A DNA stretch of 64,000 bases, taken from Hymenobacter montanus. Its GTDB lineage: Bacteria > Bacteroidota > Bacteroidia > Cytophagales > Hymenobacteraceae. Below are positions 11,528 to 19,298 of the stretch, in pieces (position 1 is the first letter of the stretch; every line of letters begins with the position of its first letter). A program made the translations under genes and the position numbers. A model generated the notes under the pieces. The model was given only the letters and a program-made list of their open reading frames with translations. It made no database searches and was not told where the DNA came from. The stretch is taken from NCBI RefSeq assembly GCF_014699115.1, contig NZ_JACXAD010000016.1, positions 1 to 64,000 of the forward strand, written 5' to 3'.

Positions 11528-11602
11528 GAATTAAAAATTAAAAATGAAGAATTAAAAATATGGCTATCAGATTTTTAATTCTTCATTTTTAATTTTTAAT
11601 TC
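11528..11602. repeat. Perfect 32-bp AT-rich inverted repeat
   Basis: The left arm 11528-11559 is the exact complement of the right arm 11571-11602 with an 11-base loop. The arms consist of repeated AATTAAAAAT-like words. It lies in the 378-base moeA-moaC intergenic region, which shows no gene. It would form a long hairpin in RNA of either strand and could separate the two divergent transcription units. It resembles a mobile palindrome rather than a classical terminator. Confidence 0.85.
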
Positions 11603-11765
11603 TTTTCTCCGATGCGAGAACTGCTCTAATTACTGGCAGGGGCCGATAAATCCGGTGCCGTATTTATTCTTACGCGGCAGATTTGCCGTAAAGATGATTT
11701 CCTGCCGGTTGGCTCAATGGGGCTGACAATCCGCCGCAAATAAGCGTATTTACATTCCTTTGTTT

Positions 11766-12257
11766 ATGTTCCCCCCAGATTTTACTCACGTCAACGCTGC
11801 CAACCAGCCTACCATGGTCGATGTTGGGGCCAAGCCGCCCACCCGCCGCCTGGCCCGCGCTCGCTGCCGCGTGGTGCTCGGCTCGGAGCTGTTGGGGCGG
11901 GTGCAGGCTGGGGAAATGCCCTCGCACAAGGGGCCGGTGTTGCACACGGCTATCCTGGCGGGCATCATGGGAGCCAAGCGTACGGCTGAGCTCATCCCCC
12001 TGTGCCACCCGTTGGGGCTCGACGACTGCAAAGTCACCATCGAGCCTGACGGGCCCGATGCCCTGCGCGTGGAGTGCACCGCCGTGGTTACGGGCCGCAC
12101 CGGGGTGGAGATGGAAGCCCTGACCGGGGCCACCGTGGCGGCCCTCACCCTCTACGACATGTGTAAGGCCTTCTCCCACGACATTACCATTGATGGTGTG
12201 CAGCTTGTCGAAAAAACCGGGGGTAAAAGCGACTTTCATCGTCCCGAAACTGTGTAA
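11766..12257 (+). CDS. moaC: Cyclic pyranopterin monophosphate synthase
   Basis: A 163-residue enzyme of the first step of molybdenum cofactor synthesis; it converts the MoaA product to cPMP. It begins with MVDVGAKPPTRRLARA and has the invariant KGPVLHTAILAGIMGAKRT, ELIPLCHPL and EMEALTGATVAALTLYDMCKA, with the catalytic Lys near the end (VEKTGGKSDF). The ATG at 11766 was preferred over a TTG six bases upstream. The mobA-like gene starts 8 bases after its stop, so they are cotranscribed. Confidence 0.96.
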   Translation: MFPPDFTHVNAANQPTMVDVGAKPPTRRLARARCRVVLGSELLGRVQAGEMPSHKGPVLHTAILAGIMGAKRTAELIPLCHPLGLDDCKVTIEPDGPDALRVECTAVVTGRTGVEMEALTGATVAALTLYDMCKAFSHDITIDGVQLVEKTGGKSDFHRPETV

Positions 12258-12265
12258 CTTTCGTC

Positions 12266-13462
12266 ATGGACAGTCATTCTACCGCCGTAAAACGAGCCAG
12301 GCACGCCGCCCTGGCCCGGCCCGACGTGGGAGCGTTTGGTCGGCACGAGCTAGCCATTCTCGGGGCCCCGTGCGGGGATATTCAGGCCCTGGTAGCCCGG
12401 TTGCTACCCCACCTGACGCCGGCCTTGCGGGTAGGGTATGTCGACGCCGACCACGCCGCGGGTGATGCCACCAGCGCGGCCGACGCGGCGGCTGAAGTCG
12501 GGGCCTCGCCGTTGCTCCGGGTCGCCGAGCCGGGCCTTTCGGCCGAGCTGATTGATAAAATCAGCTACCGCCAGCTTAACCTGACCCGCCGGCTCGACCA
12601 GTTCTCGCAGCCCGAGCTGCTGGCCCACGAAAGCATGGTGCTGGTGAATGGCAACCATTTCCGGGCCCGCCAGCAAGTAGTGGTAGTCGACCCCCGCAAG
12701 CCCTTGCACCAGAAGCTCGACCGCCTCACCGACGTGCGGCTGATTTTGCTGGCGGAGGGCCAGACCGATTTGCCCGCCGTCCTGGCCGAGCACCTGAGCG
12801 CCGCGCCGCTGCCGCCCGTGCTGCCCCTGGCCGATACGGCGGGTATCGCCACCTTCCTGCGGCAGTGGTATTTTATGGCTGAGCCCGTACTGCGGGGCCT
12901 CGTGTTGGCGGGGGGGCGCAGCGAGCGGATGCAAACCGACAAAGGGGCGCTGCAGTACCACGGCCTCGACCAGCGCCAGCACACGGCCGCGCTGCTCGGC
13001 GAGTTTTGCCCCGACGTGCGCGTGTCCGTCCGGCCCGAGCAGGCCGCCGACCTGCCCGCCGGGCTCACGCCGCTGCCCGATACCTTCCTGGGGTTGGGTC
13101 CGCTGGGGGGGCTGCTCTCCGCGTTTCAGGCCGATCCGAATGCCGCTTGGCTGGTGCTGGCCTGCGACCTGCCGTTCCTCACCCGCACCACGTTGGAGTT
13201 CCTGGTTACTAACCGGCAGTCGGCGCGCGCGGCCACGGCGTTGCGAAGCCCTGTGGATGATTTTCCCGAGCCGCTCGTCACCATTTGGGAGCCGCGCAGC
13301 TACGGGCAGCTGTTACGGTTCCTGAGTATGGGCTATTCCTGTCCGCGCAAGGCCCTGATCAACTCCGACATCGCGCTGCTGCCCGCGCCGGTGTCCGCCG
13401 AGCTGCGTAACGTGAATACCCCCGAGGAGCGCGCCCAAGCGGAGCGGGAGCTGATGGGCTGA
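12266..13462 (+). CDS. mobA: MobB-like/MobA fusion, molybdenum cofactor guanylyltransferase
   Basis: 398 residues. The C-terminal half, from about residue 212, is a MobA nucleotidyltransferase: LVLAGGRSERMQTDKGAL, then LGPLGGLLSAF and LACDLPFLT. It would attach GMP to molybdopterin to make MGD. The first 200 residues have the length and layout of a MobB P-loop domain, but the loop reads GAPCGDI (33-39), without the GKT/S. If this is MobB, nucleotide binding is lost. It follows moaC by 8 bases. The MGD form suits the FdhF-type enzyme in this window. Confidence 0.85.
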   Translation: MDSHSTAVKRARHAALARPDVGAFGRHELAILGAPCGDIQALVARLLPHLTPALRVGYVDADHAAGDATSAADAAAEVGASPLLRVAEPGLSAELIDKISYRQLNLTRRLDQFSQPELLAHESMVLVNGNHFRARQQVVVVDPRKPLHQKLDRLTDVRLILLAEGQTDLPAVLAEHLSAAPLPPVLPLADTAGIATFLRQWYFMAEPVLRGLVLAGGRSERMQTDKGALQYHGLDQRQHTAALLGEFCPDVRVSVRPEQAADLPAGLTPLPDTFLGLGPLGGLLSAFQADPNAAWLVLACDLPFLTRTTLEFLVTNRQSARAATALRSPVDDFPEPLVTIWEPRSYGQLLRFLSMGYSCPRKALINSDIALLPAPVSAELRNVNTPEERAQAERELMG

Positions 13463-13537
13463 GGTGCCAATAGTTACAGCAGTCACTGGCGGTCAGGCCG
13501 GGTTGAGTCCAGCGCGAATGCTTCCCAAAGCCCAACG

Positions 13538-13578
13538 GCCCGAAAACGCCTGACTATACTACGGTCGGGCTTTTTTTT
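13538..13578 (+). terminator. Intrinsic terminator after mobA
   Basis: GCCCGA (13538-13543) pairs with TCGGGC (13565-13570), followed directly by eight T residues. It closes the moaC-mobA transcript before the outer-membrane protein gene. Confidence 0.65.
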
Positions 13579-13685
13579 GGCCTGATACTAAATGCGATAA
13601 AGCAGAATGGCCGCTGGTGGCTCAGATTGGCACACTTTTCGACTTGCGCCCACTCAAATCTGTTTTCCACATAGCAGTAATCGAC

Positions 13686-14378
13686 ATGAAAAAATCTGCC
13701 TTTATAATAGCCTCGGCACTGGTGGCCACCGCTATTTCTTCGACTCAGGCTCAAGACATCCGTTTCGGCTTGCGCGCCGGCGCCAACTATTCTAACCTGG
13801 CGGGCAACGTCAAAAACGAAAGCATTTACAACAACAAGGTGGGCTTTCTGGGTGGCGTAATGCTCAACGTGCCAGTTGCCGCTGATGGCTTTTTGTCGGT
13901 GCAGCCCGAGGTGCTGTATTCGCAGAAGGGCTTCGAGAACAAGCCCACGGAATTCACCAGCATTCTGGGTACCAAGCAAACGCGCGAGGGTACCGTCAAC
14001 TACAACTACCTCGACGTGCCGGTGCTGCTAAAAATCAATGCCGGGGGCTTCATTGTCGAAGCTGGCCCGCAATACTCCTACCTGATCAGCGCCAACGATC
14101 AAACCAGAGTTACCACCACGTCCGCCTCAGGCGGTTCGCCGACTACTACCGAAGCCCAGAATAAGAGGGATGTGAGCGGACTCAATCGCAACGAATTGGG
14201 CTACCTAGCCGGTCTTGGCTACCAGGCCCAGAACGGGCTGAGTCTGAATCTGCGCTACACCGGTGCCTTCAGCGACTTCGTGAAGAGTGATAACGGTGCT
14301 TACTTTAATGGTGACCTCAAAAATGCCCGTCACTCGTCGTTTCAGCTTTCCCTGGGGTATCTGATTCCCAGCCGGTAA
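13686..14378 (+). CDS. PorT-family outer-membrane beta-barrel protein
   Basis: About 230 residues. A signal peptide MKKSAFIIASALVATAISSTQAQ is followed by IRFGLRAGANYSNL, the typical opening of the small Bacteroidota barrel family (OmpA-like/PorT). Alternating strands follow (VQPEVLYSQKGF, YNYLDVPVLLKINAGGFIVEAGPQYSYLI, SLNLRYTGAFSDF) and the last strand ends in an aromatic-rich SLGYLIPSR. The ATG at 13686 gives the signal peptide. The function is probably structural or in transport; no specific substrate can be read. Confidence 0.85.
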   Translation: MKKSAFIIASALVATAISSTQAQDIRFGLRAGANYSNLAGNVKNESIYNNKVGFLGGVMLNVPVAADGFLSVQPEVLYSQKGFENKPTEFTSILGTKQTREGTVNYNYLDVPVLLKINAGGFIVEAGPQYSYLISANDQTRVTTTSASGGSPTTTEAQNKRDVSGLNRNELGYLAGLGYQAQNGLSLNLRYTGAFSDFVKSDNGAYFNGDLKNARHSSFQLSLGYLIPSR

Positions 14379-14388
14379 AAGCAGTGTA

Positions 14389-14410
14389 GAGACGCCTCGC
14401 CGGGCGTCTC
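14389..14410. repeat. Short GAGACGCC hairpin
   Basis: GAGACGCC at 14389-14396 pairs with GGCGTCTC at 14403-14410, 10 bases after the outer-membrane protein stop. There is no T run. This type of GAGACGC palindrome recurs in related genomes (recollection, not checked). Confidence 0.5.
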
Positions 14411-14535
14411 GCGGTTGAACGAACGAAAGTGCGCCGTTTTCACGCTTCTCCTGAGTAGCTCTTCAGCACAGGCGCGGTCGCCTGAACAGCATTTCAGCCG
14501 CAGATATCCCGTCTCCCTCTAGGAGGTTTAGCCTA

Positions 14536-14585
14536 CAAACCCCAATGCGGTGCTGACCAGATGGTCAGCACCGCATTGGGGTTTG
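14536..14585. repeat. Perfect 24-bp palindrome
   Basis: CAAACCCCAATGCGGTGCTG starts the left arm (14536-14559). The right arm (14562-14585) is its exact complement with only two bases between them, so it is nearly continuous dyad symmetry. It lies in a 468-base gap between the convergent barrel gene and moaE. It may end transcription from either side or be a protein-binding or mobile palindrome. Confidence 0.7.
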
Positions 14586-14751
14586 GGAAGTCCTGGTGCG
14601 AAAAGAGTGCCGTAGCTGTTCTAATAATTTACTTCTCTCAAAATGCTGTCCTCGAGCAGGATATTGAAATAACATCCTTCTTGGCTTATGCCCGGTGCTT
14701 AGTGGCACTTGGTTAGCAGAAAACAACCAGAGAGTCCGGGCGATAATTACG

Positions 14752-14786
14752 AAAGCAGCGCCGACCAGTAGGCCGGTGCTGCTTTG
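14752..14786. terminator. Hairpin downstream of moaE
   Basis: AAAGCAGCGCCG and CCGGTGCTGCTTT form an imperfect stem around a short loop in the same gap, 60 bases past the moaE stop. It is a possible end of the minus-strand moaD-moaE transcript; no long T run follows. Confidence 0.4.
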
Positions 14787-14846
14787 GCACTTCGGATGAG
14801 CGCAAGCTTCCGCCAGGAAGCCGGGCTTTTGGTGGCTGAAACTCAG

Positions 14847-15269
14847 CTACGGATGCGCGGCCACCCACTCGGTGCCGTCTTCATATTCTTCGCGCTTCCA
14901 AATCGTTACCACCTGCTTTAAGGTGTCGATGATGTACTGGCAGGCCGCGAAGCTTTCGGCGCGGTGGGGCGTGGCCACGGCCACCACCACGGCCACGTCG
15001 CCCAAGGCCAGCGTGCCTTTGCGGTGAACCACTGCCACGGCTTGCAGCATAGGCCACTTTTCGTGGGCCTGCGCCACCACGTGGCCAAGCTGCGTCAGGG
15101 CCATACTGTCGTAGGACTCGTAGTGCAGGCGCCGCACGGCGCGTCCACCCGATTGATTGCGCACCGTACCAACGAAGGCATTGACGGCACCCGCGGCCTC
15201 GGTTTGCACGGCAGCCAGGGCGGCGGCAACATCGATGGGCTGATCGGTAATGGTGAGGTGGCGGGTCAT
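14847..15269 (-). CDS. moaE: Molybdopterin synthase catalytic subunit
   Basis: A 140-residue subunit that uses thiocarboxylated MoaD to put two sulfurs on cPMP. Recognised by GAVNAFVGTVRNQSGG, LHYESYDSMA, VVHRKGTLALGD, VVVAVATPHRAESFAACQYIIDTLK and IWKREEYEDG, which together supply the active-site lysines and arginine. It lies downstream of moaD on the minus strand with a 33-base gap and is divergent from moaA. Confidence 0.96.
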   Translation of the reverse strand: MTRHLTITDQPIDVAAALAAVQTEAAGAVNAFVGTVRNQSGGRAVRRLHYESYDSMALTQLGHVVAQAHEKWPMLQAVAVVHRKGTLALGDVAVVVAVATPHRAESFAACQYIIDTLKQVVTIWKREEYEDGTEWVAAHP

Positions 15270-15302
15270 GAATGGCGGGGGCGTAGGACGAAGTTCGATG
15301 AA

Positions 15303-15545
15303 CTAGCCCCCGGCCACCGGCGGAATAAGGGCGATTTCATCGACGGGGTGTAAGGGCTGGTCGGTGGGGGCGTACTCCTGGTTCACAGCTACGGCGCAGC
15401 TGCGCAACTCGCCCAGCGCGGGGTACTGCCGGCGCATTTCGGCCAGCAGTTCGCCCACGGTGGTAGGCGCCGGGGCCGGCAGCTCAATGGTGGCTGCCCC
15501 CACAATGTCGCGGGTGATGCCGTACAGGGCAATGGTTAATGACAT
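15303..15545 (-). CDS. moaD: Molybdopterin synthase sulfur carrier subunit
   Basis: An 80-residue ubiquitin-like protein that ends in the required Gly-Gly (VAGG), which is adenylated and then thiocarboxylated. It starts at the ATG at 15545 (MSLTIALYG) and has TVGELLAEMRRQYP and VAVNQEYAPTDQPL. Upstream in-frame codons would add a poorly conserved tail. No MoeB-type activating enzyme lies in this window; it must be encoded elsewhere. Confidence 0.93.
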   Translation of the reverse strand: MSLTIALYGITRDIVGAATIELPAPAPTTVGELLAEMRRQYPALGELRSCAVAVNQEYAPTDQPLHPVDEIALIPPVAGG

Positions 15546-15680
15546 ATCTTTCGACGTAAAATTGAGGCCCCAACGACGGGCAACCGCCATTTCGGGGGCC
15601 GCGGCGCGCAGACTGAACACCTTTTAGTTGTTGGGGGTTTAGCGCAAGCCGGCCATGTTACGTACAGCCGGACAAAATTG

Positions 15681-16727
15681 GTGATAAACGTGCTTCCCGC
15701 TGCCTCTTCCCTGGTCACCCCGGTGGTGTCGCCCCTCTTCGACCAGCACGGCCGGCCGCTGGAGTACCTGCGCCTGGCCGTGACGGACCGCTGCAACCTG
15801 CGCTGCTTCTACTGCATGCCCGAGGAAGGCATCCGGTATACGCCCAGGCACGACCTGCTGAGCTACGAGGAGATGCTGCGCCTCACCGGCCTGCTGGCCA
15901 CCCTGGGTGTGCGCAAGGTGCGCCTGACCGGCGGCGAGCCATTCGTGCGGCGCAACCTGGTGTATTTCATGGAACGCCTCGCCCAGTTGCCCGGCATCGA
16001 GGACCTCAGCCTGACGACTAACGGCGTGCTCACTGCCCCGCACGTGCCTGCCCTGGCCCGGATGGGGGTGAAAGCTGTGAACCTCAGCCTCGACACCCTC
16101 GACCGCGCCCGGTTCGCGAGCATCACGCGGCGCGACGAGCTGCCGCGGGTGATGCAAACGTTATACGCCCTGCTCGAGGCCGGCATCCAGGTTAAAATCA
16201 ACGCCGTGGTCATGGATGGGCAAAACATTGCCGATCTCATCCCGCTGGCCGACCTTAGCCGCACGCTACCCGTTGATGTGCGCTTCATTGAAGAGATGCC
16301 CTTTAACGGCGGCAGCCACGCGGCCGGACCCGCGTCGTTGCCATGGAACCACGTGCGCATTCGTCGGCATCTGGCCGGGCACTTTGGCGAGCTTACGCCC
16401 CTGGCCGGGTCGGTCGGCGCCACGGCTACGGACTACGCTATTGCCGGGCACCAGGGCCGGGTGGGCATTATCGCGGCCTATTCGCGGACCTTCTGCGGCA
16501 GTTGCAACCGTCTGCGCCTCACGGCCGAAGGTGGTATCAAGACCTGTCTCTACGACCAGGGTGTGCTCGATGTGCGCGCCTTGCTGCGTGGCGGCCACGA
16601 CGACGAGCAGCTGGTAGCCGCGTTAGCCGCGGCCTTCCGCTTCCGGGCGGCCAACGGGTTTGAGGCGGAGCAGCAGCGGCCCCTGCACCAGCTCAGCTTC
16701 GAGAGCATGGCTACCATTGGGGGTTGA
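15681..16727 (+). CDS. moaA: GTP 3',8-cyclase
   Basis: About 348 residues. This radical-SAM enzyme starts molybdenum cofactor synthesis from GTP. CNLRCFYC carries the first 4Fe-4S cluster, RLTGGEPFVRR binds SAM, and CGSCNRLRLTAEGGIKTCL binds the second cluster. The protein ends in the Gly-Gly (ATIGG) needed for GTP handling. No ATG fits: the candidates are TTG 15678, GTG 15681 and GTG 15690. The choice among them is uncertain. It is divergent from moaD-moaE. Confidence 0.94.
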   Translation: MINVLPAASSLVTPVVSPLFDQHGRPLEYLRLAVTDRCNLRCFYCMPEEGIRYTPRHDLLSYEEMLRLTGLLATLGVRKVRLTGGEPFVRRNLVYFMERLAQLPGIEDLSLTTNGVLTAPHVPALARMGVKAVNLSLDTLDRARFASITRRDELPRVMQTLYALLEAGIQVKINAVVMDGQNIADLIPLADLSRTLPVDVRFIEEMPFNGGSHAAGPASLPWNHVRIRRHLAGHFGELTPLAGSVGATATDYAIAGHQGRVGIIAAYSRTFCGSCNRLRLTAEGGIKTCLYDQGVLDVRALLRGGHDDEQLVAALAAAFRFRAANGFEAEQQRPLHQLSFESMATIGG

Positions 16728-16863
16728 CATCTTGTTCAGGTAAGTAGCTGATAATATAAAATTTATTTATTGCATGTGGTGGCTGAGCCAGGGGTAGTCG
16801 GCTGGATATTTTGCGCCGCAGCGTCTTGGATTTGAGTCTATTGAGGGTTTTTAAGGTAGCGCT

Positions 16864-17721
16864 ATGAAAGTTCTGGTCATCTTGTTGGTCGTGGTCGCCG
16901 TGCTTTACGTTGCGTTGTGCGGCGTGCTGTATTTCAAGCAGGAAAGCCTGTTGTTCTATCCCAATCAGTTGCGCGCGGATTACCAATTTCACTTTCCGGG
17001 CCAGTTCGAGGAGCGCTGGATTACCGCTGCCGACGGCACCCGCCTGCACGGGGTGCTCTTCAAGGCCCCGGGGTCGAAGGGACTGCTATTTTACCTGCAC
17101 GGCAATACCGGGGCAGTGGATAGCTGGGGCGCGGCGGCGGCTACCTACACCCGCTTGCACTACGACGTATTCATCCTCGACTACCGCGGCTACGGCAAGA
17201 GCGGCGGCCAAATCACCAGCCAGAGCCAGCTGCTGAGCGACGTGCAGACTGCCTACCAGCACTTGCGGCCGGAGTACCCCGAAAGCCAGACCGTGATTCT
17301 CGGCTACTCGGTCGGAACCGGCCCGGCTACCTGGCTGGCGGCTCACCACCACCCCCGGCTGCTGATTTTGCAGGCCCCCTATTTCAGCCTGCGCGATTTA
17401 GCCACGCACTTGTACCCGTTCGTGCCGGGCTTTTTGGTACGGTACCCCCTGCCCACCAACGAGCTGATTACACGGGTCGGCGCGCCCATCGTGCTGTTTC
17501 ACGGCGACTGCGATGAGGTGATTTACTACGAGTCCTCGCTCAAGCTAAAAGCCCTGCTCAAGCCGACCGATCAGTTAGTGGTGCTGCCCGGCGCGGGACA
17601 CAACGGCATGACCGACAACCCGCTTTACCAGCGTGAGATAGCAAAGCTGCTGGGAGCCTCACGTGACCCCTACGGGGCCGGCCCCCTCTCCGGGGGAGAG
17701 GTGGAGCCTGACGGCATCTAG
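16864..17721 (+). CDS. Membrane-anchored alpha/beta hydrolase
   Basis: 285 residues. Residues 1-22 form one N-terminal transmembrane helix, so the domain is held at the inner membrane. FYLHGNTG is the oxyanion loop, and LDYRGYGKSGG is typical of the ABHD13/BEM46-like group. The triad can be placed at Ser149 (GYSVG), Asp215 or Asp217 (HGDCDEV) and His246 (GAGHNG). The substrate is unknown. The last 21 residues (from about 265) are encoded by a palindromic repeat and are not part of the fold. Confidence 0.88.
   Translation: MKVLVILLVVVAVLYVALCGVLYFKQESLLFYPNQLRADYQFHFPGQFEERWITAADGTRLHGVLFKAPGSKGLLFYLHGNTGAVDSWGAAAATYTRLHYDVFILDYRGYGKSGGQITSQSQLLSDVQTAYQHLRPEYPESQTVILGYSVGTGPATWLAAHHHPRLLILQAPYFSLRDLATHLYPFVPGFLVRYPLPTNELITRVGAPIVLFHGDCDEVIYYESSLKLKALLKPTDQLVVLPGAGHNGMTDNPLYQREIAKLLGASRDPYGAGPLSGGEVEPDGI
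17657..17708. repeat. Palindromic repeat forming the 3' end of a hydrolase gene
   Basis: It reads CCTCACGTGACCCCTACGGG, then GGCCCCCTCTCC and GGGGAGAGG. Apart from a few bases it matches the reverse complement of the copy at 60274-60325. It supplies the last codons before the stop of the alpha/beta hydrolase, so the insertion has replaced the original C-terminus. Confidence 0.8.
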
Positions 17722-18008
17722 ACTTACTTAAATATGGGGCGGACCAAATAATCTGGCTAACTAAAGGGCGCTAGAGTAGGCGGTTGTCGTTCTGGGCCGT
17801 GGCGTTGAGCATGGCTTAATTAAAGATCGAGGGGGCTGCTGATGCTGCTCAGGCTGAAGCAGGCGGGTGAGGTAAAAGAGTGGAAGGATAATCACCCGGC
17901 GGGCTCATTCGACAACTCGTCGGGGCTGGTTGGCGTTGGGGAGCTTGGGCCTGCAAAAATTGGGGTTGGGGACGAGAGCTCCCGCGCCGCCGTGAGAACC
18001 GTAGCTGT

Positions 18009-19169
18009 ATGATTTCGTTGACTGCTCCTTCCCAACCAATTTCCAGAAAAGCGCACCGGGTGGCCGTGGGGGCTTTGTTTTTCCTGCTGGGCTTGTGCTT
18101 TGCCAGCTGGGCTTCGCGTATTCCGAGCGTGCAGCAGCGCATGGGGGTTTCCGAAGCCCAACTGGGCGGTCTTCTGCTGGCCATTCCGATCGGGCAGTTG
18201 CTGTCGCTGCCCTTCACCGGGTGGCTGGTGGCCAAGGAGGGCAGCCGCAAAGTGGTGCTGTGGGGCTTGGGGCTATACGCCGCGGCCCTGCTGGGACTGG
18301 GCTGGGCCAGCAGCCTCTACCAGCTACTGCCGTGCCTGGTACTATTCGGCATCGGCGGCAACCTGACCAATATCGCGGTGAATACCCAGGCCGTGGGCGT
18401 GGAGGAGCTGTATGAGCACCAGCCCATTATGGCTTCGTTTCATGGGCTGTGGAGCCTGGCGGGCTTCGTGGCGGCGAGCCTGGGCACGTTCATGATTGGC
18501 CACGCGGTGGCGCCCGGGGTACATTTTCTGCTCATCGTGCTGTGCCTTGGCGCAGGCCTGGCAGTGAGTGCCGGCTACACCGTGCGTCAAGACCGCAACG
18601 TGGACCCGAACCCGCCCATTTTCGTGAAGCCCGACCAGGAGCTGCTGGGGCTGGGCGCCATTGCCTTTTGCGCGCTCATCTGCGAAGGGGCCATGTTCGA
18701 TTGGAGCGGGGTGTACTTCAAAAAGGTAGTCCGGGCCGGGCCGGATTGGGTGGGCGTGGGCTACACGGCGTTCATGAGCACCATGGCGCTGGGCCGATTC
18801 GGGGCCGACTGGCTGGCGGGGCGGCTGGGAGCCCGACGGGTTATTCAGCTCAGCGGCCTGCTCACGGCCACGGGCCTGCTGCTGGCCGTGCTGTGGCCCA
18901 CGCTGGCTACGGCGGTGCTGGGCTTTCTGCTGGTGGGGTTCGGAACCTCGGCGGTGGTGCCGCTGGTGTACAGCACAGCCGGGAAATCGTCGCGCATGTC
19001 GGCGGGCATGGCGCTGGCGTCGGTGTCTACGATTGGGTTCTTGGGCTTTTTACTGGGGCCGCCCATTATCGGCCTGGTGGCCGGAGCTACGAGTTTGCAG
19101 GTGTCGTTTGCCCTGATTGCCGGCATGGGGCTGTGCGTGTCGGCCGTGGCAAGCCGGGTGCGGGTGTAG
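18009..19169 (+). CDS. MFS transporter
   Basis: A 386-residue carrier with about twelve hydrophobic segments. The first segment, FFLLGLCFASWASRIPSVQQRMGVSEAQLGGLLL, followed by GWLVAKEGSRKVVLWG (loop 2-3 motif), resembles the YbjJ-like group of sugar/drug-type MFS proteins (family knowledge). A second half-motif, GRFGADWLAGRLGARRVIQ, follows the middle loop. The substrate cannot be read. It lies between moaA and the MOT1-type gene and is transcribed towards the latter, so a link to molybdenum metabolism is not shown. Confidence 0.85.
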   Translation: MISLTAPSQPISRKAHRVAVGALFFLLGLCFASWASRIPSVQQRMGVSEAQLGGLLLAIPIGQLLSLPFTGWLVAKEGSRKVVLWGLGLYAAALLGLGWASSLYQLLPCLVLFGIGGNLTNIAVNTQAVGVEELYEHQPIMASFHGLWSLAGFVAASLGTFMIGHAVAPGVHFLLIVLCLGAGLAVSAGYTVRQDRNVDPNPPIFVKPDQELLGLGAIAFCALICEGAMFDWSGVYFKKVVRAGPDWVGVGYTAFMSTMALGRFGADWLAGRLGARRVIQLSGLLTATGLLLAVLWPTLATAVLGFLLVGFGTSAVVPLVYSTAGKSSRMSAGMALASVSTIGFLGFLLGPPIIGLVAGATSLQVSFALIAGMGLCVSAVASRVRV

Positions 19170-19298
19170 GGTAGCGACCAGCAGCTTGGGGTCGGCTCCT
19201 CGTTTTCTGGGCTTCGCGGCGGTAAGCGAACGGGGACGAGGGTGAGGTTCCCCAACCTGCCAACCGAAAAGCGCAAGCTGGCCGGGAGCTGTTAACCG

